DNA of 64,000 nucleotides from Burkholderiaceae bacterium (GTDB lineage Bacteria; Pseudomonadota; Gammaproteobacteria; Burkholderiales; Burkholderiaceae_A), in the NCBI GenBank assembly GCA_004214155.1, contig SGYQ01000007.1, forward strand, positions 1 through 64,000. The letters run 5' to 3'. Position 1 is the stretch's first letter; each line of letters starts with the position of its first letter. Below the pieces are notes generated by a model, which searched no databases, was not told the DNA's origin, and saw nothing but the letters and a program-made list of their open reading frames with translations. This document shows, one piece after another, positions 45,870 to 54,961 of the stretch. Made by a program: the position numbers and the translations under genes.

Positions 45870-47075
45870 TTAAACCTGCTGCACACCAATGAGTTGCTCA
45901 TCAATACTTGTGTCAGCATCACTAGCACCTCTGCCTAATACATTTTGATATAAAGCGTTTATATATTCATCGTCCGTTGGATTTTCTCCGTACATATTTT
46001 TAAACTCGGGAGAGGCCATAAAGTTAGAGGCGATTTGCAGTATTGATAGTCCATTACTTTCCATGTCGTTCATATGATAGGCCACACCAGGCATATCAGG
46101 TGTTCTTGCAAACGCAGCTTGGTACAGTCTATAAGCTTGACCTGCTGTTTCTCCTGCATCGATGTCTAATGCTAATGTGCCATCAGAAAACTCTAATCTC
46201 TTAAAATTCTGTAGTGTATCGTTTCCAATATTTGACGCAGACATTGTCCATGAATCACCGTCTGAATTTCTTGAAATACTATAATCGCCTCTACTTCCTG
46301 TGATTTGTAATTTTGTAACAGTTGACGATCCGGAAAATATTTCATTAGCCTGATTAATTAAAAAGGCTACAACATCATTTGTAGATAGATTATCATTCGT
46401 AGATACATTACTGTCCGTAGATTCCGAGCTGTCTGTAGATTCCGAGCTAACTGACTGCGCATTTACATAGTCTTGAAGTAACTGGGAATAAGATCTCGTA
46501 GTTCCATCTCCAAACGAGAAAATCTCAACATTTGAAACAAAAAGTGATTCATCCGCATGTGGAGCATCTACCTGGACAACATTTCTGTTTCCGTCAAATC
46601 CAGAAAATGTATAGACATCTTGGCTTCGACTAAGCGACAAAGTGTCAGTCCCACCCTGACCATTCAGTGATATGTCGTTTTGCGACGAAAACCAAGCTAA
46701 TTGATCATCACTACTCCCACCATAAATTGTAGAGTTCGGTTCAGTATTTAGTGCAGCCATTGCATGATTCCACCAGCCAAGTTGAACTGCTTGCACACCT
46801 GGATCGTCTTCTCTGTAATAAGCTACTGTTTCAGCAACTGTGACCGAGGCATTATCGAGAATCCATTGCTTGACGCCATTATACTCGTAATCAGCAAACG
46901 TGATAGTGCCTGAGATAGGTTGCGCGCCATTATATCTTAGATCCCGTCCACCCCATTGATATTGCTCATCAGAAGTCCGCCAATGGCCATTAGTAGTTCC
47001 AAGGTAGTAATCAAATGACAATTGGCCTGGAACAACTAAATCTAAGTAGTCACCGTATACGAATAATCGCGCCAT
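45870..47075 (-). CDS. DUF4214-domain protein, probably secreted without a signal peptide
   Basis: The 401-residue protein is acidic, Ser/Asp/Asn-rich and free of cysteine, with no signal peptide, like substrates of type I secretion. An N-terminal unique part (about 1-120) is followed by a region reminiscent of RTX repeats (TIYGGSSDDQLAWF, SLNGQGGTDTLSLS), a Ser/Thr-rich linker with repeated SESTDS units, and a C-terminal DUF4214 segment. The last shares a 44-residue identical run with the protease at 55.9-58.0 kb. After YQNVLGR the usual second half of DUF4214 is missing and the protein ends within 20 residues. It may bind surfaces or calcium. Confidence 0.75.
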   Translation of the reverse strand: MARLFVYGDYLDLVVPGQLSFDYYLGTTNGHWRTSDEQYQWGGRDLRYNGAQPISGTITFADYEYNGVKQWILDNASVTVAETVAYYREDDPGVQAVQLGWWNHAMAALNTEPNSTIYGGSSDDQLAWFSSQNDISLNGQGGTDTLSLSRSQDVYTFSGFDGNRNVVQVDAPHADESLFVSNVEIFSFGDGTTRSYSQLLQDYVNAQSVSSESTDSSESTDSNVSTNDNLSTNDVVAFLINQANEIFSGSSTVTKLQITGSRGDYSISRNSDGDSWTMSASNIGNDTLQNFKRLEFSDGTLALDIDAGETAGQAYRLYQAAFARTPDMPGVAYHMNDMESNGLSILQIASNFMASPEFKNMYGENPTDDEYINALYQNVLGRGASDADTSIDEQLIGVQQV

Positions 47076-47250
47076 ATTTTTAACCTAGCCATAAAAAGAA
47101 TCTGACACCTAAATTTTACGAAAATCTAAACTTTTTTCAATTAATTAATTAAAAAAATTTGTAGAATTACTAGAAATAATTTATTTTTGTGCTGTCTTAT
47201 CATACCTTCGTCTATCCTTTATAATGCGACAAATACTAGTAGCTTGTTAC

Positions 47251-48198
47251 CTAAATCGATAAAAACGTACCATTATTTTGCTCTGTAACAGCTCGCATTA
47301 GAATTGGAAAACGGTTGGTAGATCTTGGTGAGCTAAATTCAATTGCATGAATTCTAGCAATCTTGGACTTAGTTATCTTGTTAAAATTAAGAGCATTGAT
47401 TTCGTTTAATGCTTGATCAAAATTCCCTCCTGAAAAATCATCACCAAAGACATAAATAGATAACTTTTGATTTGCTTTCCCATACGTTTTCAGTGCTTCC
47501 TTAATGCCTTCTACAGGACTACTATTTGACATAGCAGTCCATATTTTAAAAAGATCTATGGAATTTTTACGCATCTTCTTTGTGTCTGTAATCCATTTTC
47601 CTTTGTAAGCAGTTATTAAATATTCGCCATTATCATTTAGGATCTGAAACCCTTTCACCGTGGGGTGGATGTTAATTATATTTTCGATATGTCTTGTAAC
47701 CTTATTCCATATATCTTTCATAGAGCCAGATGTATCAACAATGAAAACTACATATTCACTATCTACAGGAATTCCTCCAACTTCTTCTACTCTTCTTTTT
47801 GCAGTAGTACTTCGAATACTTGCTCTTTTTTTTGTTGCAATATCATCAACCAATGAATCTAACATGACCTGCATACTTGCTAACTCAGAGAGTTGATTCT
47901 CTAAAATTGTTTCTTTTGAAGACAACCTCTCTGCTAGCATCTCATTTACTTCTGATGTATCTGCAACACCGGAACTCTTCTTTTTTTGTCCCTCAGAAAT
48001 ACTCATTAGGTCCGACTTCAAATTTGCCAATTTTGAGATTTGTACACTTAATTCATCGTACTTCGTTTCCATTGCCTCTTCATTGACAGCAAAATCAGAA
48101 ATTAATACTAGCAATACAACTGCACCGAATCCGCACGATATGATATCTAAAAACGACAACCCAAAAACATCACTATCACTCCTTCGTTTTTTCATCAT
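47251..48198 (-). CDS. MotB/ExbD-like membrane-anchored von Willebrand A protein (second)
   Basis: The 315-residue protein starts with a short basic tail and one membrane segment, GLSFLDIISCGFGAVVLLVLI, in which the aspartate takes the place of the proton-binding Asp of MotB (AYADFMTAMMAFF). A coiled coil of about 80 residues follows, then a vWA domain with MIDAS motif IVDTSGSMKD and a later FGDD. ExbD/MotB-like subunits couple proton flow through an ExbB/MotA pentamer to motion. Its ATG overlaps the stop codon of the first vWA gene (ATGATGA), and the ExbB-like gene is two genes upstream. Confidence 0.75.
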   Translation of the reverse strand: MMKKRRSDSDVFGLSFLDIISCGFGAVVLLVLISDFAVNEEAMETKYDELSVQISKLANLKSDLMSISEGQKKKSSGVADTSEVNEMLAERLSSKETILENQLSELASMQVMLDSLVDDIATKKRASIRSTTAKRRVEEVGGIPVDSEYVVFIVDTSGSMKDIWNKVTRHIENIINIHPTVKGFQILNDNGEYLITAYKGKWITDTKKMRKNSIDLFKIWTAMSNSSPVEGIKEALKTYGKANQKLSIYVFGDDFSGGNFDQALNEINALNFNKITKSKIARIHAIEFSSPRSTNRFPILMRAVTEQNNGTFLSI

Positions 48199-49256
48199 GG
48201 CCACGTACCTGCAGGGCTGATTAACATTCCTCTAGTAGAACGAGCCCAATTAACATATGCGGGAGCTGCGATAGGGTCTCCCTCAAGAGGTAATAAAATT
48301 ACATTGACCCTGGTTCCCGGCAAGGAATGCTTCCGTACCGCATGACTAAAAAGCTCCACTCTACACTGACCTGAGATAATATTTTTATTTTTGTAAAAGG
48401 AATTGCAACCACTTATACTACCCAAAAGCTTTTCGTTCATTTCACCTTGCGTAGGTAATCCATCTGTAATGACATAAATATCCGTTGGTTTTTGTTTAGC
48501 AGCAACTTTTAACGCTTTCTCGAAATTTGTTGGCCCAAGAGGAACTAGCTTTTTTAACTCTAATTGTGTCATTCTCAACGCGGCAGAATCCGCTGCACTA
48601 CTCCAAAATCCAGGTTGCAATACCTTCGCTTTATCATTGTAGGATATGACCTGATATTGAGATGCTTTCGGAAGCCTAGCTAAAAGCCATAAAACAATTC
48701 TTTGAGTCCTTCTCCACTTAGCAGCAGAGACCTTTGCTCTATTTGAGGAACTTTTCGTTTTTAAAATATCGATAAGTTTTTCATTGGTCATCGAGGAACT
48801 GGTATCCAATAAAATTGCAATCTTTTTTCCTTCAACCTTTAATCCTATTAAATATTCCTCTTCTCCTGTGCCAGATAATTTTACTTTGTCTGTCTTCACC
48901 TTGTTAGATACGCTATCTGCTATTCTGCTCTTTGCTTCAATTCTTTTCTGGATAGATATTAGTTCACGCTCGTTGCGAGCAATTTGTTGGTCAAGCGACT
49001 GGATCTCTTTCGCAATTTCGTTAGTTCGATTCTTCTGACTAGTTTCTTGATTCAGCATGTCTTGACCGCGAGAAGTTAAACTCCTTTTTTTTTCTTCTAA
49101 CTCAGTAATTTCTTCCATTAAGTCAGAATCTGTTGGGCTATTTTCCAAACCCTTCGGAGCGTCTTTTATTAAAATAAATAAAAATACTAACGCTCCCAGT
49201 CCACAACACATAATGTCAATGAAAGCTATGCTGAATCCGGAAACTTGTCTTCTCAT
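48195..49256 (-). CDS. MotB/ExbD-like membrane-anchored von Willebrand A protein (first)
   Basis: This 353-residue protein has the same plan as its neighbour: a basic tail, GFSIAFIDIMCCGLGALVFLFILI with the membrane aspartate, a coiled coil (about residues 45-110), and a vWA domain with the complete MIDAS set, LLDTSSSMTNE, GPTNFEKAL and VITDGLPTQG. The two proteins are clearly not recent duplicates; outside the anchor they differ. The likely topology is an N-terminal tail inside and the vWA domain in the periplasm. It begins 48 bases after the ExbB-like gene. Confidence 0.75.
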   Translation of the reverse strand: MRRQVSGFSIAFIDIMCCGLGALVFLFILIKDAPKGLENSPTDSDLMEEITELEEKKRSLTSRGQDMLNQETSQKNRTNEIAKEIQSLDQQIARNERELISIQKRIEAKSRIADSVSNKVKTDKVKLSGTGEEEYLIGLKVEGKKIAILLDTSSSMTNEKLIDILKTKSSSNRAKVSAAKWRRTQRIVLWLLARLPKASQYQVISYNDKAKVLQPGFWSSAADSAALRMTQLELKKLVPLGPTNFEKALKVAAKQKPTDIYVITDGLPTQGEMNEKLLGSISGCNSFYKNKNIISGQCRVELFSHAVRKHSLPGTRVNVILLPLEGDPIAAPAYVNWARSTRGMLISPAGTWP

Positions 49257-49304
49257 ATTCCTTTGCCAACAATATTTACAAAAGAATTAATTGATTTAAT
49301 CCCA

Positions 49305-50063
49305 CTAAGTTTTGCTAATCCTAGACAATAACTTAGCTTCACAATACTCTCTTATCTCAACCACCTCTCCATCTTGTAACCTTTGTAGTTGATGTAAAAA
49401 AAACATAAGGATGATACTGATAATCAAGGCGACAAATGTAGAGTTAAACGCAACGCCTAAGCTATTGGTCATACCCGTAATATCACCCTGGACCGCCTGG
49501 TCCGCCTTAGCTAGCGCCTCTCCAATCCCACGCACAGTTCCAATAAATCCGATAGAGGGTATTGCCCAAATTAAATACCGTATCATAGAGTTTTCAGCAT
49601 CTTGTTTCGAAGCAAGTGCTTCTAAAGAAGAATCAATCGATTCAGAAGTATTCTGAATATTATTCGTGGTTTTGAATCTTCTCAAGCTTGTAAGCGCTAT
49701 CTCAATCAGAGGTTTTTTTTGCTCCTTAAAGCCCAAACTTAAAAGTTTTTCTAAAATTTTATTAACCTGGCTAAGATTAGCAGACAAGTCCCCCAAAAAA
49801 TCAACATCATAGAGATATCTTGATTTCATAATGGATGACATCTTCGAAAGGATTAAAAATAAAGTCCACAAAAAAAGAATTATGCAAACTTCCTGTTCAA
49901 GATCTTTTAAAATCACTGCAAATGTTCTCGGGACCGCGAGTCCCGCTTCGGCTGCGGTCTGGATTGCGAGATCAGAAACAGGCCAGATATACCCAACGTA
50001 TATAAGATGAACAAGCAATATAGCAATTACTAGAACAGAAATATTTATTGTTGTATCTTTCAT
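49305..50063 (-). CDS. MotA/TolQ/ExbB-type proton channel subunit
   Basis: The 252-residue protein has four likely membrane segments: near 7-28, 52-72 (VCIILFLWTLFLILSKM), then the conserved channel block IRYLIWAIPSIGFIGTVRGIGEAL at about 163-186 and GVAFNSTFVALIISIILMFF at about 204-223. These two blocks match the MotA/TolQ/ExbB Pfam consensus, including the small-residue and Thr pattern that lines the channel. With the two D-containing anchors downstream it should form a proton-driven motor. It starts 2 bases after the 42-residue peptide gene. Confidence 0.88.
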   Translation of the reverse strand: MKDTTINISVLVIAILLVHLIYVGYIWPVSDLAIQTAAEAGLAVPRTFAVILKDLEQEVCIILFLWTLFLILSKMSSIMKSRYLYDVDFLGDLSANLSQVNKILEKLLSLGFKEQKKPLIEIALTSLRRFKTTNNIQNTSESIDSSLEALASKQDAENSMIRYLIWAIPSIGFIGTVRGIGEALAKADQAVQGDITGMTNSLGVAFNSTFVALIISIILMFFLHQLQRLQDGEVVEIREYCEAKLLSRISKT

Positions 50064-50065
50064 AT

Positions 50066-50194
50066 TTAAATCCCAACAGGAAAAGTTACAGGAGCATTCA
50101 AACTTATAGTCCCCTGGTTACCAGAAAAACCATACTTGTAGGAAACAAATAACAAACCAAAAATACACAGGAACATCACTAGTTTTTTATTCAT
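50066..50194 (-). CDS. Small membrane or exported peptide of 42 residues
   Basis: This ORF is too short for the track. It starts ATG 50194 behind GGAGTAAGGC, encodes MNKKLVMFLCIFGLLFVSYK (one hydrophobic segment after a Lys pair) and ends GTISLNAPVTFPVGI. It fills the gap between the PEGA-SUMF1 gene and the ExbB-like gene with spacings of 3 and 2 bases, so it fits the operon like a coding gene. Function unknown; small single-pass subunits occur in other proton-motor complexes. Confidence 0.6.
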   Translation of the reverse strand: MNKKLVMFLCIFGLLFVSYKYGFSGNQGTISLNAPVTFPVGI

Positions 50195-50197
50195 GCC

Positions 50198-52198
50198 TTA
50201 CTCCGCATTTCTTGCAATCCTAAACCCAACATCTTCCCTCTTTCCTATCAATCCCTCACGGTAAGATGCCCGTAATTCAGTAACACTACTAGACTTCCAA
50301 CTAGATCCTTTTATAACATTTGACTTTGAAGGACGGCTATTTACTAAATCTTCATATATTTTTTTACTATCGTAAGGGTTCAGTGAATAATAGTCACCCA
50401 CCCACTCACTCACATTTCCAAACATGTCAAAAAGCCCATTTTTTTCTGCAGCAAAACTCTTTACAGGAGCAATTTCCGCATGACTATCAGTATACCGTGC
50501 AACATAACCCTTCGTAATTCCCTTTGCTGATTCGTCAGCGATATTGCCTGCCCCAGAAGGGATTTTATTTCTATTTCCCCAAGAATAGATAGTAGGTGCT
50601 CTTTTCTTAAACTTTCGACTTACCCACTCCCATTCAGATTCACTTGGCAAACGGTACCCATCAGAATTCTTTGAAAAAACCACACCGTTTCCTCGAATTG
50701 TGTAATACGGTTTCAATCCTTCTCTCTTACTTAACTCGTTACAGAATCTTACCGCCTCAATCCATGTCACATTGGTAACTGGTAGGTTTGAGGATTTACC
50801 TTTTCCAACAATTTGCTGGTACTGCTTTTCCGTCACCTCGTGCTCAGCGACATAAAACGCTCTACTCATTTTCACACTTCGCAAAAACTCATTAGCTCTT
50901 TGACCAACTTCATTTCTAGGCGCCCCAAGAATAGCAACATCTCCCCGTGGTTTAAACAAACGCATTGCCATTGCAATTGATGACACACTATACCTTTTTT
51001 TCTGTTGCGCTCTTTTCTGCTCTATAACACTAACCAATGTTTTTTCAATATATACCTTTTGATCTTTTTCCGGTTTCACAGAAAATTTTTCATCTACGTA
51101 CCCATTCTTTCTTAGTACTACCTCGTGGGAAATTACAGGGAGCTCTATGGTTAAAGGAGTATTCCCCATATTTTTTTTATTAATGTAAACATTAGAACCT
51201 GGTTTGGAATTCAAAACTACTGTACCTTGAGCACCCTCTAAGTTGACTGCAACTTTTTTCCCGACATAATCTCTAGGATAAAATCGCACACTTTTTCTAG
51301 CGAACCCTTTTTTTTCATACGATACTACGTACTCTTTATCAGGGGAGAGAGAAAACGATTTACCGGGATCGCTCTTTTTCCCACCAAAGATAAAAACTCC
51401 TCCCTTAGGAAAAACATCAAATTGTACTGTTACGTTATCCTTACTTAGTCGGATAGTCTTTACAAGAGAATTTTTTCCATATGGCAAATTAATTTTCTCT
51501 TGATAACTTTTATAACTTTTTTTATTTACTAACACCTCATACTGACCAGAGAAAAGAGTTGTTTTCGCTACTTCAGTGTCTTTGTATGATTTTCCATTAA
51601 TCATAATTTCACCGGGACCATTTTCGAGCTGAACAATTAGTTCGGACATTGACCTCTCTACCTCAAAAGTTTTCTCTACAACTTTGCCAACACCTAAAGA
51701 GAAATCAAATTGAATTGGTTTAAAAAACTTTGATTCGATTGTTAACTGATATTCTCCCGATTCGAGATCCGACTGAAACTTATTTCCAACGGCTACCACA
51801 TCGTCAGACAATATCCATTTAACGTCAGGAAAATTAGAAGATACGTTCAAATTAACACCCGATGGTTGTGGCAATAAAGTTACACTAAAAACCCTATTAT
51901 TTTCATTTTCTCCTAAATCAATTATTTTCTTTTGATAACCTGGAGCCTCAACCTGTACAGAAATTGCATCTGATAATTTTATAATTTTCGAGCCAAGTGA
52001 AAAACCAGTCCCAGATTTTATGGATAAGGTGGAGAGACTACTTATCTCAGAAGGAAGGACCTTTATTGAAATAGCACTAGTATAGAGAAAGAACCCCGCT
52101 AAAATAATCCCTATAACCCCAGCAAATAATGATAATTTGCTATATAAAGAAAGTTGCTTATCTCTTGCCTGTTTTAACTCTTCTTCAAATCCGCTCAT
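50198..52198 (-). CDS. Membrane-anchored PEGA-repeat protein with C-terminal SUMF1-like domain
   Basis: From ATG 52198 the protein has 666 residues: a cytoplasmic helix (GFEEELKQARDKQLSLY), one membrane segment (LFAGVIGIILAGFFLYTSA), several PEGA-type beta modules (GEYQLTIESKFFKPI, GQYEVLVNKKSYKSY, GTVVLNSKPGSNVYINKKNMGNTPL) and a SUMF1/FGE-like domain (about 430-665: YVAEHEVTEKQYQQIVG, GYRLPSESEWEWVSR, LFDMFGNVSEWVGDYY, DVGFRIARN). The catalytic cysteines of formylglycine-generating enzymes are absent (GSSWKSSSVTELRASYR), so it is probably a binding module. It overlaps the upstream gene by 14 bases. Confidence 0.85.
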   Translation of the reverse strand: MSGFEEELKQARDKQLSLYSKLSLFAGVIGIILAGFFLYTSAISIKVLPSEISSLSTLSIKSGTGFSLGSKIIKLSDAISVQVEAPGYQKKIIDLGENENNRVFSVTLLPQPSGVNLNVSSNFPDVKWILSDDVVAVGNKFQSDLESGEYQLTIESKFFKPIQFDFSLGVGKVVEKTFEVERSMSELIVQLENGPGEIMINGKSYKDTEVAKTTLFSGQYEVLVNKKSYKSYQEKINLPYGKNSLVKTIRLSKDNVTVQFDVFPKGGVFIFGGKKSDPGKSFSLSPDKEYVVSYEKKGFARKSVRFYPRDYVGKKVAVNLEGAQGTVVLNSKPGSNVYINKKNMGNTPLTIELPVISHEVVLRKNGYVDEKFSVKPEKDQKVYIEKTLVSVIEQKRAQQKKRYSVSSIAMAMRLFKPRGDVAILGAPRNEVGQRANEFLRSVKMSRAFYVAEHEVTEKQYQQIVGKGKSSNLPVTNVTWIEAVRFCNELSKREGLKPYYTIRGNGVVFSKNSDGYRLPSESEWEWVSRKFKKRAPTIYSWGNRNKIPSGAGNIADESAKGITKGYVARYTDSHAEIAPVKSFAAEKNGLFDMFGNVSEWVGDYYSLNPYDSKKIYEDLVNSRPSKSNVIKGSSWKSSSVTELRASYREGLIGKREDVGFRIARNAE

Positions 52199-53666
52199 CT
52201 GTTCTGATATCAAAGGAAAGGTTATTTTTGTTTTTTGGGTCAATCGATATGGACACACTCTTCGATTTATAACCCTCTCTAGAGGCTTCTAAAACATAAT
52301 TTCCAGCAGACAATTTAATAGTTTTTTCCTTAAACGTACCCACTACACCTACCCTTCTGACAATAACTTTTGATTTTCCGTCAGACACCAACATCACATC
52401 AAGCTTTTTAGAATATTCCTCTAAAACCTTTTGTAATTGAATAAGTCTAGTATTCAATGAAGGACTTAGCTCTTCGACTCTATCAGATGCAGAAACAAAT
52501 TGATTCATACGCTTTCGGCTCTTCTGCTTCAAGAGTATATCCTTGTTAGCAAGCACTTTTTCCACCTCATCTTGAATAAGCACTATTTCCTTAGCAATTT
52601 TCAATTCACCCTTTAAATAATCATTATCTTTATCCATAAGACTCGCCTTTTGTAAGGCATCCAGTCTTGGCTTCCATTGATCATCCGCTTTATGCTTATT
52701 AGCAATATCTACTAGCTTTTCAATTTTTATACGTAATTCAGCTGTTTGTATTTTTTGATCTAGATTTTTAATATCTATATTTTGAGGATCAATTCGTCTT
52801 GCTTTGCCCAAAATCTCTTTTGCCTCTGCGTATCTCCCATCCTCAAATGCTTTATGTGTTTTTTCGAGTAAATTGTTTAACCTTCCCGTTCTCATCTGAG
52901 AATTTAAGTAACTTAATCTATTTTTATATTCCGAATTCTTCGGCAAAATCTGTAGAATTTTTTCTAACTCTTTAATCTCATCTTTGTACCTTCCGGCATT
53001 TTTTAATGTTGCTATGGAATTCTCGATATCAATAATTTCCGGCAGTTTTAAAATTTGCTTTTGTAGTCTTTCTGCTTCATCAGTCTTTTTAACCTCAATT
53101 GTTTTAGTAATAGAATCAGATGCATTTTGTAAGTCCCGAGCTACGAAATAGGCATTTGCCTTTTTGAAATATTTTGTATATTCTTCTTCCCGCTCCTTGA
53201 AATACGTTTTAGCAAGAGAACTAGCACCATTTATTTTTTCCAGCGCTACTAGGTAATTTTTCTGCGAATAGTCATTTAACGATTTGTTTTTTTTCTCAAC
53301 TATTTTGACCAACTCATTGCTTTTCCATTTCGTGTTTCCAGCATCTTCTATCTTGTCTGCGTAAGTAGCTTCGAATTCTTCTAGTTTAGACTCATATTTA
53401 TTTTTTACTTTTTCATCATCTCCGTTAGAGGGAGACTTAGTGATGATACTATCAGGGACTGCTTTTTCTGGATTTTTTAAACTCTCCGGATTTTTTTTAT
53501 CGGAGATTTGTTCGGTCTGAGATAGACTCGCGACGATATCATCAATGAAAAATAAATAAGCAGTAACTAAAACTAAACCCGCAAGAAAAAATCCAATGAT
53601 CAATACAAAGTTTTGTTTATTTTGATTTTTAGCGGATTCTAGTTGAGAGCCTAACTCTTCTTTCAC
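52185..53666 (-). CDS. Membrane-anchored helical protein with C-terminal PEGA domain
   Basis: The 493-residue protein has a cytoplasmic N-terminus, one membrane segment (VLIIGFFLAGLVLVTAYLFF, about 22-42), a Lys/Glu-rich linker, a long helical region with TPR-like repeats (GRYKDEIKELEKILQILPKN, GRYAEAKEILGKARRIDPQN), and a final PEGA module (GTFKEKTIKLSAGNYVLEASREGYKSKSV). PEGA domains are beta-rich surface modules named after that motif. It starts directly after the lipoprotein gene stop and is coupled to the PEGA-SUMF1 gene. Function unknown; the repeats suggest a scaffold. Confidence 0.8.
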   Translation of the reverse strand: MKEELGSQLESAKNQNKQNFVLIIGFFLAGLVLVTAYLFFIDDIVASLSQTEQISDKKNPESLKNPEKAVPDSIITKSPSNGDDEKVKNKYESKLEEFEATYADKIEDAGNTKWKSNELVKIVEKKNKSLNDYSQKNYLVALEKINGASSLAKTYFKEREEEYTKYFKKANAYFVARDLQNASDSITKTIEVKKTDEAERLQKQILKLPEIIDIENSIATLKNAGRYKDEIKELEKILQILPKNSEYKNRLSYLNSQMRTGRLNNLLEKTHKAFEDGRYAEAKEILGKARRIDPQNIDIKNLDQKIQTAELRIKIEKLVDIANKHKADDQWKPRLDALQKASLMDKDNDYLKGELKIAKEIVLIQDEVEKVLANKDILLKQKSRKRMNQFVSASDRVEELSPSLNTRLIQLQKVLEEYSKKLDVMLVSDGKSKVIVRRVGVVGTFKEKTIKLSAGNYVLEASREGYKSKSVSISIDPKNKNNLSFDIRTDERI

Positions 53667-54932
53667 CTACAACTGGACCTCTGGAGTTTTTTCAACTGCA
53701 TAAATTTCTTTTAGGAAAACCCTCCACTTAGTAAACTGCTCCTTCGCATCACCCGTTAATTCTTGTGTTTTTTCTTCAAACTCCACAACTTGAGGAGACA
53801 ATGCAATATCAACAGATTGTCCTAATTCTTCTAATGCTTCTGCATGTATTTTTGCCTCTTTATTTTTTTTAAAACTGTTCCCTATCATTGCCGCACCTGC
53901 AACACCTGCAGCAACTGCTCCAATAGCTCCAGCCGCATCCTTTGTCGCGTTGTAATCTTTGTCATTTGGATTCCCGCCAGCTCCTGCAGCTGCTACTGCA
54001 AGTCCCAGTAAAAGAGCTCCAACGATAGCATCTCCTGTAGCTTTTGATTTTGCTTTTTCAATTGCAAGCGCTTCAAGATGACTTTGCTCCTGCCACTCTA
54101 AATAAGAAACATTCATTTGCTCACTGAATTCACTGTAATGAGACTGAAGATTATCAATAAAAAGTTGGTCTCTAACTTTAATAGCTTGCACTCTTTTGTA
54201 CATTGGATCCGAATCACTCGGAAGCATTGTGAGTTTATATGCCTTTCCACCTATACCCAACATTCCAGCATCTTCATACGCAAGATACTGTTGAAACTTT
54301 TCATCTAAATAACTAGCTGCAAACCGAAGATCGGTAACCTTTTTAATTTCAGCCAGCTTTGAATCATCTTTTTTCATTAAAAGCTTTACAACATAACTAC
54401 TAATTTTCTTAAAAACAGGCTCATATGCATCTATGTTTTCGTTACGCGCGATTTCGTGAAATTTATCCGGCACTTCATAACTGAAAGACTTACTGCCCCA
54501 CTTGCGACCCGTGCTATCAGTGACAAGTACTTTTAATTTTAAATCTCTTCCATCAGATTGCTCTATCGTGCCTTGAACATAAATATCCGAACTAGCCCTC
54601 AAATCAGGAACTACTCTAACAGCGCCAAAACGGGATTCCTTTTCAAGCGTTTCTTTTAACATCCATGCAAATCGATTTGCTTCAGCATTTCGTAGCTCAG
54701 GCCAAACACCAAGCTCTTCCCATTTTGACTGATCTGCCGGTATACCAGGATCAAATGATGGTATTGCAACATCAATGAATTGCTTTCCTACCCCTTTAAA
54801 TGCAGGGTTCTCTTCCTCTAAAATTGTGGAGGATAATTTAGGGCCTACAAGAGGAATCTCCTTCATTGTGGCAACACAACCTGAAAGTAAAAATGAAACT
54901 AAAGTGATGTAAACCGTAATATTTCGAAACAT
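53667..54932 (-). CDS. Lipoprotein with glycine-zipper segments
   Basis: The 421-residue protein has a lipoprotein signal with lipobox LLSGC (cysteine at residue 19). The next 180 residues resemble the fold of outer-membrane-associated lipoproteins that bind nucleotides or peptidoglycan (FAWMLKETLEKESRFGAVRV, DIYVQGTIEQSDG). Near residue 300 come two glycine/alanine-rich stretches (AIVGALLLGLAVAAAGAGG, AAGAIGAVAAGVAGAAMIG) like glycine zippers that insert in membranes. It would place part of the complex at the outer membrane. It ends exactly where the PEGA gene starts. Confidence 0.72.
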   Translation of the reverse strand: MFRNITVYITLVSFLLSGCVATMKEIPLVGPKLSSTILEEENPAFKGVGKQFIDVAIPSFDPGIPADQSKWEELGVWPELRNAEANRFAWMLKETLEKESRFGAVRVVPDLRASSDIYVQGTIEQSDGRDLKLKVLVTDSTGRKWGSKSFSYEVPDKFHEIARNENIDAYEPVFKKISSYVVKLLMKKDDSKLAEIKKVTDLRFAASYLDEKFQQYLAYEDAGMLGIGGKAYKLTMLPSDSDPMYKRVQAIKVRDQLFIDNLQSHYSEFSEQMNVSYLEWQEQSHLEALAIEKAKSKATGDAIVGALLLGLAVAAAGAGGNPNDKDYNATKDAAGAIGAVAAGVAGAAMIGNSFKKNKEAKIHAEALEELGQSVDIALSPQVVEFEEKTQELTGDAKEQFTKWRVFLKEIYAVEKTPEVQL

Positions 54933-54961
54933 TCCCTTACCCTCTCTTTAATCCAAAAATG

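Noticed and set aside
47660-47896. Plus-strand ORFs inside the vWA gene
   Set aside because: Shadows of a well-supported vWA coding frame.
49305-53666. Calling the proton-channel operon a Zorya defence system or a Tol-Pal system
   Set aside because: There is no ZorC/ZorD helicase or nuclease and no TolA, TolB or Pal; only the channel/anchor principle is shared.
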